Below, piece after piece: positions 10,971 through 21,900 of a stretch of DNA of 64,000 nt. The stretch is from Marchantia polymorpha subsp. ruderalis (Eukaryota; Streptophyta; Marchantiopsida; Marchantiales; Marchantiaceae): the NCBI GenBank assembly GCA_037833965.1, contig AP031352.1, forward strand, positions 27,096,501 through 27,160,500, written 5' to 3'. Numbering within the stretch: position 1 is the first letter of the stretch; every line of letters begins with the position of its first letter. The translations under genes were made by a program, and so were the position numbers. The notes under the pieces were generated by a model. The model worked only from the letters and a program-made list of their open reading frames with translations, had not been told where the DNA came from and did no database searches.

Positions 10971-13900
10971 TGTAATGACAGACAAATACCAAAATGGAGC
11001 ATAATGGTACAGATCTGATCCCACGAGGACGGAAACAACCACAAAAGTCACGATTTGTCACAGAATAGCATTCTATTAAAGAGTTTTACTTCTTAGGCCA
11101 CTGCCATTCCCAGAAGACACTACCTAGCTAGAGCCGAAGACCCGTAGAGCAGTGCGTAACCACAACCACAGCCTGAAACTTTTTCAAACACCACCTGTAG
11201 GAATCGCTTGCGACTCCACACTTATATTTTAGGGGAAAAACTTCCCAGCATTGCATACATCTCAACTCACTGACCTGAATACTCAGACCCGAATTTGCTT
11301 AAATCCCAAGGAGCCTCGATCACTAAGGACATTCAAGCCGAATACACACAACTCCTGATGCGGTAACTTCGACAAACAGGAGCGCACCGTGCCCAATGTC
11401 TGGATCACACACCAGCACACAAACACAATGGATACAGGTTTACAGTCAAAACAAGCCAATTGACAGAAAAGCCCCCCAAGGAAAGAGCCTTGGACCTCTT
11501 TATTCACAATGGCAACTCTGGAATATCAACCGCCTGAGGGCGAATCGGTCTTAGGGGCTGTGCCGTCCGACGTAGCGGTTACGGCGTCTTCTGAACTTAC
11601 ATCTACTCCTATCCTACGCAACACGTTTACAATCTCTACTTCCACATTCTGGCGCGCCTCATTCAATCCCTCTGAAAATGTAGAAACTAACTCTACAATC
11701 TGTTTGTGTCCTGCGGATCCGTTGGTCTTCGCGCTCATCAACCGTTGCTCAAGCAAATCAAGCTTCAACCACTCACCGTTTGCAATCTCCACATCGCGAA
11801 TCCGTTCAGACACTTCTTCAAACGCAACTTCAACTCGTCTGTTGACTCCTCCTGTAGCCGATGGTAGGCCTGCTTTGTCTTCTCCATTCTCCTCTGCGAC
11901 TCTTGCGATCTCATCTCTGCCTTTTCTAACTGCTCCCGTAACCGTCGACAGTCAGATTCAAACTTTAATTTACATTCGACCTCCGAAGACCTGGCCGATT
12001 CAAAATCCATCAATTTCTTCGCCCAATCCGCTAACTCTTCTTCCCTGCGATTTTGCCCTGAAGTTCTTTGGCAATACGAACATCTTCAGCTCGTCGGGCC
12101 TCCAGCTTAGCAAGTTCCTTGCTGTAATTCTTCTCTTGCTTCTCCGCTGTGGTGATCAGCCGCTCCGATCGTTTGACTGCTTCATCGTAAGCTTTTCTGG
12201 ATTTTTCCAATCTCGTAATCAAATTCATTGTCACTTTCTGTGCATTCTCATTAGACTTACAAAGTCCACCACAGGTTTCTTCTAACTCTGTACATCGCCC
12301 GGATTCCTTCGCTAGATTCAGCTGCAACACCTCACACTTAGTTTTCTTCTCTCGAAGCTGGGCTTCTCGCTCCTGCAATGTCACCTTCACCGCCGCGCAC
12401 TCGATTGACAAGGTTGCAGCTCGCTCCCGTGCCAATGCAGTCGCGGAATCCCACTCCCTCTTTACAACAACTGCTCTCTTGAGCTTCGTCCTATTCCTAA
12501 TCAACTTTATGTAGAATTCTGACTCCTTTGATAGAGCATATCTCTCTCTCTTCCCATCCAAGTACTTCAACAATGGAACTACACTATCGTGCAAGAAATC
12601 AGGAAATGTTACTTCCAATACCTTCGCATCTTCGCCTGAAGCTTCCTTCTCTTCTTCGGGTCTCACCTCTTCCACCAGAGATGTCGGCAGTGTAATGCCA
12701 TCGGCCTTTACCACCGTCCCTCCAATCCGTGCAACAACCTGCTCCATAATCTCATCACTCAAAGTGGACTCCTTCACCGAGTCCTCGTTCATCTTCAGTT
12801 GTGGTATTTCTTCACCCCGCGCAGACCGCGAAGACAAAGAAATCGGACTTATCAACTCCGTTCCCTCCTTCAAAGGTTCTGCCGGTATATATGCTGGAAC
12901 TTCGATTAACACCCCCCGAAGGTTCTCTTATTTTCACAAGCCACGTCGACTCGCCAGCTGCGACTTCGGATGTATTCACAATTGGTGCCACTGTCTTCTC
13001 TACGCTGCTGTCCGACACTTCAGCTGTCACCATTCTCCAATTCGCCCTCTTCTTTGATCTTGCGCGTGATCTCGGTTGCTTAACTCCATCTAACTCCATG
13101 TCCACCCTTCTCACTTCATGGGCCAATTCTTCTTCGTCATCACTCACTACCTTCCTTCTCTTCGCCAATCGTCTCTCTTGCTTCTCCCGTCTCTGCACCA
13201 CGTCCACCCGAACTGGTCCCCGGGCTGTCGTATGTGTTGGGATTGAGGGAGGTCGGTTCTCGTCTTCGGTCTCTTCACTGGACTCGGCTCTCAAGATTTC
13301 CCTTTCCCTCGGAAATCGCTACTTCTCCTCCCTCGTAAGCAACCCCATTCCTCGATAGAAATTCACTAGAAAGGAAGTGATGTGATGGGTCAAAAGTCCC
13401 GTCCACCGGGAGCCCGCATTCACCTAGACAAGATCGTGAAAGATCCATGCCCAATGTACTCTTCTTCCCTTCAGGATGCGTTCAAAGAACCCTACTTGCA
13501 AGGCCGTCACATATGTCGTGCGCGCCGGCCGCAAGATGTGCATAAGTCCCAAAGCGATCGCCCTTCTCTTCGGATCTTTATAATCGATAGTCTTCCATCC
13601 GTTAGTACCCTGTCTCCCAGACTCGAAGAGAGGCCCTTAAGAGAATTCCTCGACGCGTGTAAGTCCTACACTATTCTTCTCAAATAGAAGATCTCCGTCG
13701 CTGCCCGCACACGGTCCCAATACCTTCGTCCAATGCTCAAAGGTCCACAGAATGGGATTACCGCGAAGCTCCTCGCCTTAACTTGTGCTCTTGTCCATTA
13801 CCTCCTTGTAGATACTCGCCGAGAGGCAATTCCAATTCCACAAAAGGAATTCAAGCTGCTATTCACTTAGCTCGAGTCTGAAGGGTCGCAATTCTTCGTA

Positions 13901-14376
13901 AGGCACCTTCAAGGGAACCAATCTCCTCACCTTCTCACTCTTCTTGGGCGCCATGTCTTCAATTTGCGTTTCGCTACTTGCGAGCTTGGTCGATTTTGCT
14001 TTCTCTCTCTCGCTCGTTCTTGCTCGATATCGCAATGTCGGCACGAGGTCTCCTTGTACTGCCTTTACCTTCAAAGCCCTAACATTGACTCCTCCTGCGC
14101 CCAGTACGACTCCCGACGCGTGCGAACGTCGTCCGGCCCGTTTCGCGATTTGAAATTGATTCCGATGTCTTCGCCGAAGACGCAGCTCTTCGCATGTCCA
14201 GAAAAGGTTGCGCCGAAGGCCCAAAGATCCAAAGATCTTCGGACGTAGACGAATTCTAACTAATTTTATCATTTCTCCTCATAAGCTGCTCATTTTAACT
14301 CTTACAACTACTTTCTAGAAAAATATCTTTTTGTTTTGTTGATTTTTAAAGAAAAACAAAAAAACTAGGCACCACA
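10971..14376 (-). mobile_element. Coiled-coil element, complete-length copy 2 (fossil)
   Basis: This 3406-bp unit is inserted in the Ty3 RT region and flanked by AAAGT on both sides. Read on the minus strand it starts TGTGGTGCCTAG and ends GTCATTACA. I see no long terminal direct or inverted repeats; only a short, imperfect TGTRRTG similarity joins the ends. Coding remnants (14272 down to 11526) begin MAPKKSEKVRRLVPLKVPYE. They continue with a conserved middle (DYKDPKRRAIALG, FYRGMGLLTREE), a basic segment with KRRKVVSDDEEE, the VPLLKYLDGKRERY block and a long coiled coil. An AATAAA block lies at 11499-11504 (as TTTATT on the plus strand). No enzyme domain is visible. It is broken in several places. 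It could be a non-autonomous element moved by another element's proteins. Confidence 0.75.
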
Positions 14377-14381
14377 AAAGT
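14377..14381. repeat. Target-site duplication AAAGT (right)
   Basis: Right-hand partner of the AAAGT at 10966-10970. Ty3 RT text resumes directly afterwards. Confidence 0.85.
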
Positions 14382-15229
14382 GTAAGTTCTTCCAAGAGAA
14401 GGTTGAGTACTTGGGTCATGTGATATACCCAGGTGGTTTAGGAGTTCAGCAAGCAAAGGTGGAGGCTATTGCACGCATCTCTCGTCCCACGGATGTGAGT
14501 AAAGTTCGTGCATTCATGGGTTTGGCGAACTACTACCGGAGGTATGTGAAGGGGTTCATTGCTATAGCCAAGCCTTTGAACCAGTTGCTGAAGTCAGATC
14601 AGCAATGGCAATGGGGAGATGAGCAGGAGAGAGCTTTTGTTGAGCTCAAGTCCAGGTTGATGGCTGCTCCCATCTTCAGATGACCTATCAAAGATCGTCC
14701 ATACCAGTTGCACACTGATTAGAGTATGTTGGGACTTGGAGCGGTGTTGACGCAGTGTGATGATGAGGGCAAGGAGTTTGTGGTGGCGTACGCTAGTCAT
14801 TCGAACAATGCAGCGGAGTCGCAGTATAGTTTGTACGAGGGAGAGTGCTTGGCACCGGTGTGGGCTATGGCACACTTCAGGTGTTACTTGTTTTGTACAC
14901 AGTTCACCCTTGTTACTGATCATCAGCCACTCAAGTGGTTGATGGAGCCCGACAAGCTCATAGGGAAGCTTGCACGGTGGGCTCTCATCTTACACAAATA
15001 CGACTTTCAGGTAGTGCATAGACTTGGAATTGCGAACCTAGATGCCGATGGTTTGAGTTGGAATCCATGCACTAGCGAGGAGGATGACATTGGAGCTAGA
15101 TGGCATGGCGAGGTTGACGAGGAGATGGTGCCTGGTTGGCATGCATCTGCCTTCATGTGTTGGTTACGTGGAGACTCCTGCAAAGAGGATCATCTGACAT
15201 CTGACTCTAGTCAGGGAGTGGATGGTTGA
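14382..15229 (+). pseudogene. Ty3 RT C-terminal part and RNase H (fossil)
   Basis: VEYLGHVIYPGG and RAFMGLANYYRRYVKGF are the RT thumb/connection motifs of Ty3 elements. An RNase H region follows, with LGLGAVLTQCDDEG, AAESQYSLYEGECLA, LVTDHQPLKWL and a terminal HRLGIANLDADGLS. Order and spacing are normal for the family. It is broken. Confidence 0.8.
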
Positions 15230-15429
15230 TCTTCAGATCCTGAGGTTGAGGATGGTGGTGTGAATCAGCGTGATGTTCACAATGATGCATTGGTGTTGGA
15301 GTTCCTACGGACCAACATGGTGCCAGGCACAGTGGGTGCCAAGGAGCGAGATCGTGTTCTCTAACGGGCGAAGAGAGACCGATTGGAGGGATCACATGTT
15401 CTCCGAGTGTGGGCAGACGGTAGGGTACG

Positions 15430-16206
15430 AGTAGTACCACATCTCGCTCAGAGAGCACGCATTGTGAGGCATGCTCATGAAAAGTTGGGACATTTCGGAG
15501 TGAAGCGTACATACAGCTTACTCCTTGGTCAGTATTGGTGGCGTGGTATGCATACTTAGGTACAGTAGTTGGTATCACGTTGCATAGTTTGTGATCGGAT
15601 GAGGGCATCGTTCAATGCCCCGACACCAGAGTTAAATCCATTACCCATTATGGGGTTGGGTTACCCTTGGAGTTTGGACTTTGCTGAACCACTACCTTTG
15701 ACTGTACGACATCATCGGTATGTGTTGGTCATGGTAGAACATTTCTACAAGGATTTTGAATTGGTGGCATTACCGGACAAGGCGAGTGATGGAACAACGT
15801 ATGCCTTCCTTGACGGAGTGCTTAGTCAATATGGTGCACCAGCTGAGGTGTTGATCGATCAGGGGACGGAGTTTCAGGGTGAGTTTCAGGTTTTGTGTGA
15901 CAAGGCGCTGTTTGATCACCGGACCACGTTGCGAGATCATCCAAAGGCGGATGGTTTAGCCAAACGTGTTGTACAGACGGTGAAGAGGGCGTTGTGCAAG
16001 TATGGCCTGGAGGCCTGAAAGGTCATCTTGAGGACTGGGATATTCAGTTACGATGATTGGCTATGGGATATCGGTTCAGTCGGCAAACATCCTTGGCTTC
16101 CTTCTCACCATATTTTTTATTGTACGGCCGAGATCCACACTTGCCAACATCGATTTATCTAGCGAGGTAGTGAACCTTGATGATCCGAACATGTGGGTGA
16201 TAGTAT
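15430..16206 (+). pseudogene. Ty3 integrase, zinc-binding and core parts (fossil)
   Basis: The HHCC-type zinc region is visible in the segments LGHFGVKRTYSLLL and SRCIVCDRMRA. The catalytic core shows WSLDFAEPLP and EVLIDQGTEFQG, the first two acidic positions of the D,D-35-E triad. Text runs up to the solo LTR at 16211. It is a fossil. Confidence 0.75.
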
Positions 16207-16210
16207 GTTC
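16207..16210. repeat. Target-site duplication GTTC (left)
   Basis: GTTC precedes the solo LTR and recurs directly after it at 16982-16985. Four bases are convincing; a fifth does not match. Confidence 0.6.
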
Positions 16211-16981
16211 TGCAACCTCCGGGCTGACTCTCACTCAGGTTTACCTCATATGGCTTTTCGGTAGCTCATCATGATTCTAGAAGACTAGGATTCCGCATCA
16301 TACTCATAACCTAAACACCCTCTCACACAATCTCTCAAGGTATCACTCCAACTCATACACTCATCGACACTCCAAGGTACTGAAAATTCGTCACCCTTTC
16401 ATATATGAAACAAGTCTCTACATATGAACTCTCCAAACTTGCTTGAGGGGCTCTTCCCTACCTCTCTATATATATTACTTGAGAATTTATCATAATAACA
16501 AATGGTAATTTTTATCTAATTTACTTTTACGAAGATAAACCATAGTAAGGTTGACTAGTTATCAATATGTGGCAACATGCCATTGGCCCCCTAAACCTTC
16601 TAGATGTTTACTAATCCCTAGATTGAGGTGGCGACATGCCATTTGTGCCTTTCCAACTTCTAGAACTTCCACTTTCCACTAAGTCAACATTAGACTTAGT
16701 CTAACCAATGGAATACTCCTTACTTTAGTCAAACCAATCAAAACTAAACATGAAGTTCAAAAGTCTTTTCTCTTGGAATCTAGACTTTTGTACAAAACAA
16801 AATAGAAGTGCTCACTCAAATCTTCTAGAACTTCTCTAGTTATTCCGCCAAGTATAGACATTATAGCTAAACTAGTTAGACTTAGTCATAACTAGCTAGA
16901 TTTAGTCATAACTATCATAACCATGATTAACTCCTTGGCTAATTCTAGTTTTATTTCACACATGCAATATCTGGTCTTACA
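16211..16981 (-). mobile_element. Solo LTR, family L, copy 2 (inverted)
   Basis: A 771-bp unit with TG...CA ends, flanked by GTTC, inserted in the integrase region of the Ty3 fossil. Its reverse complement matches 8548-9320 along the whole length, by eye roughly 93-95% identical. With no internal region it is best read as a solo LTR left by recombination. The parent family is unknown. Confidence 0.75.
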
Positions 16982-16985
16982 GTTC

Positions 16986-17500
16986 TCAACGTGCAGAGCT
17001 CTTTCGAAGAGTTATGCCAGCAGCGTTTGAGAATCTTGCGATTGCTCAACATGGAGATACGTTGCGATATGCAACCATTCGGGGAGGAGTTTATCGACCA
17101 TCGATTCGTAGATTCCATGTGGAAGACTACGTCTATCTACAATAGATTGCACCAACAACATTGGATGTGACAGTGGGACGCACAATCTTGCGAGTGCGGG
17201 ATGTGTTATCTTCTGGAGTTCTCTTGTTGGAGGGTCGTGACGCCTTTGTTTGGAAGGATCATGTGCGCAATTGTGTGCCATGGCACCTCCCAAACGTAGA
17301 TGGTACTATGGACCCAAGCTTAGCAATAGTACGTGCTGGCTTGAGGTGCATGCTATGTGGGTCCGTTGGTCGGGCGGCCCGTATGTTGGTGTGTGATAGG
17401 TGTTCTAGGGGATGGCACATGTTGTTCATGACTCCACCTATCGATGTTATTATGGCTAGACGATAGGGCTGTCCTCGATGTACTTCAGAGGGGTAGATGA
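16986..17500 (+). pseudogene. Ty3 integrase C-terminus with PHD-like finger (fossil)
   Basis: The integrase tail (ELFRRVMPAAFENLAIAQHG, GVYRPSIRRFHVEDYVYL) is followed by a Cys/His cluster. It reads CMLCGS, then MLVCDRCSRGWHM, then a PP-I-D stretch and a final CPRC. The C-x2-C...C-x2-C-x4-H...C-x2-C arrangement resembles a PHD finger, a histone-tail reader. Many plant Ty3 elements have a chromodomain at this position. The PHD assignment rests on spacing and the GWH signature. It is broken. Confidence 0.65.
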
Positions 17501-17658
17501 CTTGATCTTCACATGTTATGAATTGCAGATAGGCGACGAACGATGGGGCGACATAGCATCCGGCCTACTGGTTCGCGCACCCACAAAGGTGTATAGCATG
17601 TAGTTGTTGATAGGGCTACCTGGGAGTTAGAGGGACCTGACCGCCAGCTAGGGGGGCG

Positions 17659-17764
17659 AGTTGTGACATTTGAGTGTGTACTCTCTCGCGTCTTATATGT
17701 GTGTATGTGTATGTGAGTAGCATGTTAGCAATGTAGTATGTATGGCGATACGTATTCGCACGAC
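17659..17764 (+). repeat. Direct repeat R, left copy (possible LTR)
   Basis: It starts AGTTGTGACATTTGAGTG and ends TATTCGCACGACA. It is repeated at 18030-18146 with a few substitutions and a longer GT-rich part. It follows the Ty3 polypurine tract, so it is either the start of the Ty3 3' LTR or the left LTR of a tiny TRIM-like element. Confidence 0.6.
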
Positions 17765-17784
17765 AGCTGTCATTTACTTTTTGG

Positions 17785-18028
17785 TCTTACTATATTTAGT
17801 AATCGCCTAGAGTTTCAGGTCGTAGGGTACAGCGTCGAAGGAGACTCAAAGAACGTCAGTTCTTCGAGGCGAGTCTAGCACGTTGGGAGTAGTGCCCGTG
17901 AGCGTCAGACCTGGAGTCTCCGAGTGTGGAGTGGGTGAGGCTTGACTATGTTTGTGACGGTGACGATTTTGTTTCCAGTATGGTAATAAGACCGACGGGA
18001 ATTCCAATGAGGAATCTCCCGTTTATTT
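17785..18028 (+). repeat. 243-bp dispersed repeat, copy B
   Basis: Second copy of the unit at 1567-1809, here lying between the two R repeats. Similarity starts at TCTTACTATATTTAG and stops at GTTTATTT. A shared internal landmark is AGTAGTGCCCGTGAGCGTCA. No coding content. Confidence 0.65.
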
Positions 18029-18029
18029 T

Positions 18030-18146
18030 AGTTGTGACATTTGAGTGTGTACTTTCTTGCGCCTTATATATGTGTATGTGTGCGTATGTGTATGTGAGTA
18101 GCATGTCAGCGATGTAGGATGTATGGCGATACGTATTCGCACAACA
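18030..18146 (+). repeat. Direct repeat R, right copy (possible LTR)
   Basis: Partner of 17659-17764, ending TATTCGCACAACA. Together the pair encloses about 265 bp, a size and layout like a TRIM element. No primer-binding site or target duplication is convincing. Confidence 0.6.
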
Positions 18147-18630
18147 TTGGTCACCACACGAGAGGTACTTCGGTTTGTCAAAGATACCGCTTCTGAAGTA
18201 GTAGCCCCAATTCGAATGTTCTGAATAGCGATTGGCTAAAGTCATGATTTAAGCAAATTCGCAATTAGTAGCCGTGTGCAGAATCCGTGAATGTATTCTT
18301 TGGGAATTTTCCCCCCTCAATACTAAGACAAGATCGCGATCGACCTTTGTGTTGCTACATTTGATAATTTCAGGAGTAATGTGTGTATTACGATGCAGTG
18401 AGTGTCCTCTGAGTCGAACACCTGCAATACTTCTGGAGTGACAATGGCCTGAGAATTCAAACTCCTCAAAAGACTGTTAAATACGTGACACTTGGCACTC
18501 TTTGTGTTGCTTCTGTCATCGTGGGATCGGATCTTTACCATTATGCTCCATTTTGGTTTTATCTATCATTACATGTTGAGTGTGTTGTCACCGCGCGAGA
18601 GTTTCTTTGATTTTTCAAAGATACCACATC
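18147..18630 (+). mobile_element. Tail-only fragments of the coiled-coil element
   Basis: 18147-18573 matches the non-coding 3' tail of copies 2 and 3. Shared landmarks are a GTCACC start, TTTGTCAAAGATACCGC, CTTCTGGAGTGACAATGGCC, ACCATTATGCTCCATTTTGG and a CATTACA end. From 18574 the beginning of the same tail (TTGTCACCGCGCGAGAG, CAAAGATACCACATC) starts again and runs into an AT microsatellite. The two tails are therefore stacked head to tail, without coding parts. Confidence 0.6.
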
Positions 18631-18631
18631 A

Positions 18632-18659
<28 letters not shown>
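18632..18659. repeat. (AT)n microsatellite
   Basis: A pure AT dinucleotide run of about 28 bases. Confidence 0.95.
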
Positions 18660-18664
<5 letters not shown>

Positions 18665-18996
18665 ATGAATATAAATATCATTTGATTGGAATTTGTATTT
18701 TTTGGGGGGAAGAGCTTTGTTCTATGGTCGATCTCACAAATACACGTCAATTTTGTGCGATCATCGAGATGGTTCACTCGGTGATGGAGATCATCATGTC
18801 GGAGTCGTGATTGTTGCAGACATTCAATTGTTCAAGACATTGATTATGTCAAAACATGTGATATGCTCCATATCGTGAAGGGGATGCCAATTCTTGGGAA
18901 TGACCCCGGCTTCACCCGTCGTGAGAGGTCGAAACTCTCCATCGCACGTGAGGCTCAAATGATTCATATCACTCACAAAAAATTCACAAAAAGCTG
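18660..18996. other. Gap between element fragments
   Basis: A short open frame on the plus strand has no recognisable domain. I see nothing else. Confidence 0.35.
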
Positions 18997-21900
18997 TGTG
19001 GAGCTTAGTTTTTTTGTTTTTTTTAAATTAACAAAAACTTAAACATATTCGTGTTAGACATATAAGTCCTAAGTGGTAGAAGTTAGAAGAATTATGGAAA
19101 ATTTAGCTACATAGGGAAGGAAAGCAAGATTCGTCTTGGAACGAAGACCTTCAGATCTTTGGACCTTTGGCATAGTCATTTTGGAGGATGCAATAGCCGA
19201 GTCTTCGGCGAAGACGCCGAATTTCAAATTGAATTCGCGAAAGGCTGGTCAATGTTCGCACGCGCCGAGGGTACCAATTCGGACGCGTGAGAGGAATGTT
19301 AGGGCATCGAGGGTAAGGGAAGACGAGGATATTCGCACCGACATTGCAACATTGAGGGAGAACGAGTGAGAGTGAGAGAAAGCAAAATCGATCAACCTTG
19401 ATAGCAGCGAAGACGCGATTTGAAGATATGGCACCACCCAAGGTGCGGAAATTGGTTATGTTGAAAGTGCCATACGAGGAATTGCGACCCTATAGACGGG
19501 AGCTCAGCGAATTGCATCTAGATTTCCTCTTGTGGAATTGGAATTGCGTATCGACGAGCTTTTGTAAGGAGATCATGGACAAGCTCCGGAACGAGGGAGA
19601 GGATCTTTGAAGCAATCCGATGCTGTGGACAATTGAGCACTCGACGAGAGTGCTGGGGCTGTGCGTAGGAAACGACGGGGATTTTATGTTCAAGAAAGAT
19701 AGCGTGAAAATAATCCGCGCGGAAGAATTCACTTTTGCCCCACTCTTCGAGAACGCGTGATCAGGAACAAATGGATGGAAGACCGTGGATTACAAAGATC
19801 CGGTGAGACATGCGATTGCATTGGGAGTCATGCACATCTTGCGACCGCATCGCACGACTTATGTCACTGCTTGGCAGGTTGGTTTCTTCGAGCGCATCTT
19901 GAAGTAAAAGCGAGTACATTGGGCGAGTATCTTTTATGATCTGGTTTGGGTCAATGCGAGTGGCCGATGGGAAGGAGGATTGGTAAATCACCTAACCCCT
20001 TACATCGTGAATTTCTATCGGGGGATGGGATTACTCACGAAGGAGGAGGAGAAGCGATTTCTGAAGGAATGGAAAATTCTGGCAATCGAGTCCAGCAAGG
20101 AGACTGAGGAAGAAGACAATGGTCGAACCGGAGCGCCACCACAGACGACAGCGCGCGAACCAATACAGGTGGATGTTCTGCCAACACGAGAGCGGCCAGA
20201 AAGGCGACTGGCAAAAAGGCGGAAGGTACTGGCAGACGACGAGGAAGACCCACTATTAGAGTCGCGGATGGCAGAGACTGAGATAGTGGGAATCAGGTAG
20301 TCAAGGACTTGAGCTAGAGCGAAGAAGAAAGCGAATCCCATGATGGTTGTGTCAGATTCTTCAGGCAGCAATGTGGAGAAGACAGATGCAACAACTTTGG
20401 CGACGGCTGAAGACAAGAATAACGAGCCTACTCTTCAAGTGTTGGAAGGAGGAACTTCGACGGTACCAGTTGAAGTCCCAACGGAAGTAGCAGTAGATAT
20501 TTTGGAGCAGACGCAATCTGTGGGGAGTGAGTACATACCTCAACTGAAGAGAAGTGAAGAGCTAGCGCAGGAGCTCACGCTGAGTGAGGAAATACTTGAG
20601 CAGATTGTTGCACAGGTTGGCGGGACGGTAGAAGACATCACCGATATTCCAGCGCCGCCACCACCTAAGGAAGAAGTGAGATCCAAAGTTGAGGAGAAGA
20701 CTTCGGAGGAGGGACCGAAAGAGTTAGAGGTTGCCTTCCCTGATTTCTTGCATGATAGCGTAGTACCTTTATTGAAGTACTTAGACAAGAAGAGAGGAAA
20801 GTATATAGTGAGGAGGGAATCTGGATCCTATGTAGAGCTGGTAAGGAGTAGAATTAAGTTCAAGAGTGCAGTGGTAGTGAAGAGGGAGTGGAATTCTGCA
20901 ACTGCGATGACAAAGGAACGAGTTGCAAGCTTGACAGCCGAGTGTGCGACCACGAGGGCGACATTGTAGGAACATGAAGACCGACTCAAGGCAAAGGAGA
21001 TGGAGTGCGAGGTCCTATGATTGAACTTGGTGAAGGAGTCCGATCTTCGCGCGTCATTAGAACATGATTGTAGCAGTCTTCGTACCGCCAACGAGAATGT
21101 ACAGAAGGTAACCGTGAAGTTGTGCGAGAGATTGGAGGCATCCAAGGGAGCCTACACCGCGGAAGTGCAAAGTGTGAAGAAATTGATTATGGCTGTAGGG
21201 AAACGTGATCGGTTGCATGCCAAAGAATTAGCTAAGGCGGAAGTGCGAAGAGTCGAAGAGGCACGGATCGCCGAAGATCTTCAGGGACAGATTGTTGCGA
21301 CGAAGACGGGACACAAATAACTTCAAAGTAGGATCGCGGAGCTCAGAGATGATCGTGACAAGGAATTCAAACACGCAGAGGAGCTTACGGCAAATCTGGC
21401 GGAGGTACTCCGGAAGCACGAAGATGAATTCACGGATTGGGCCAAGAAATTGACAGATTGTGAAGCGAATAGATCTTCGAAGGTCGAATGTAAACTAAGG
21501 TTCAAATCGGAATGTGGACGTATACAGGAGCAGTTGAAGAGAGCTGCTCTGCATCTGGAGGAGTCGCAAGGAAGAGCGAAAAAAGCAAGGGCGACAAACC
21601 GATAGTTGCGGGATGAGACGACTGACAAATTGCGAGTGCGAGTTGAGAAGTGCCTGCGTGGATTTGCAATGTGAGAATTGCAATCGGTTAAGTGGCTGAA
21701 GTTGGATTCACTAGAGCGACATCTGATGTGTGCGAAGGCCAGCGGATCCACGGGGCACAAACAATTAGTAGAATTAGTTCATTCTTTTACTGAGGGATTG
21801 GAAGAGACGCGAGAGAATGTAGAGATAGAGATTGTAAACGTTTTGCGTAGGTTATGAGCCGACCGAAGCTCAGAGGACGTTGTAATCGTTACGTCGGATG

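Larger units (their letters stand above)
5540..17661 (+). mobile_element. Ty3-type LTR retrotransposon, decayed, with nested insertions
   Basis: Recognisable parts in order are a gag-like region, two CCHC zinc knuckles, an aspartic protease, RT, RNase H, an integrase and a terminal PHD-like finger. A G-rich polypurine tract (about 17650-17656) precedes a TGTGAC terminus, as expected just before a 3' LTR. Three later elements are inserted in it: a solo LTR at 8548-9320, a coiled-coil element at 10971-14376 and a solo LTR at 16211-16981. It is clearly broken, with roughly ten or more disruptions beside the insertions. It must be older than the elements nested in it. Confidence 0.85.

Noticed and set aside
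11509-13687. Long plus-strand open frames (258, 120, 185 and 101 codons)
   Set aside because: They lie antisense to the coiled-coil element, whose minus-strand frames match the other copies. The plus frames are Ser/Thr/Leu-rich shadows.
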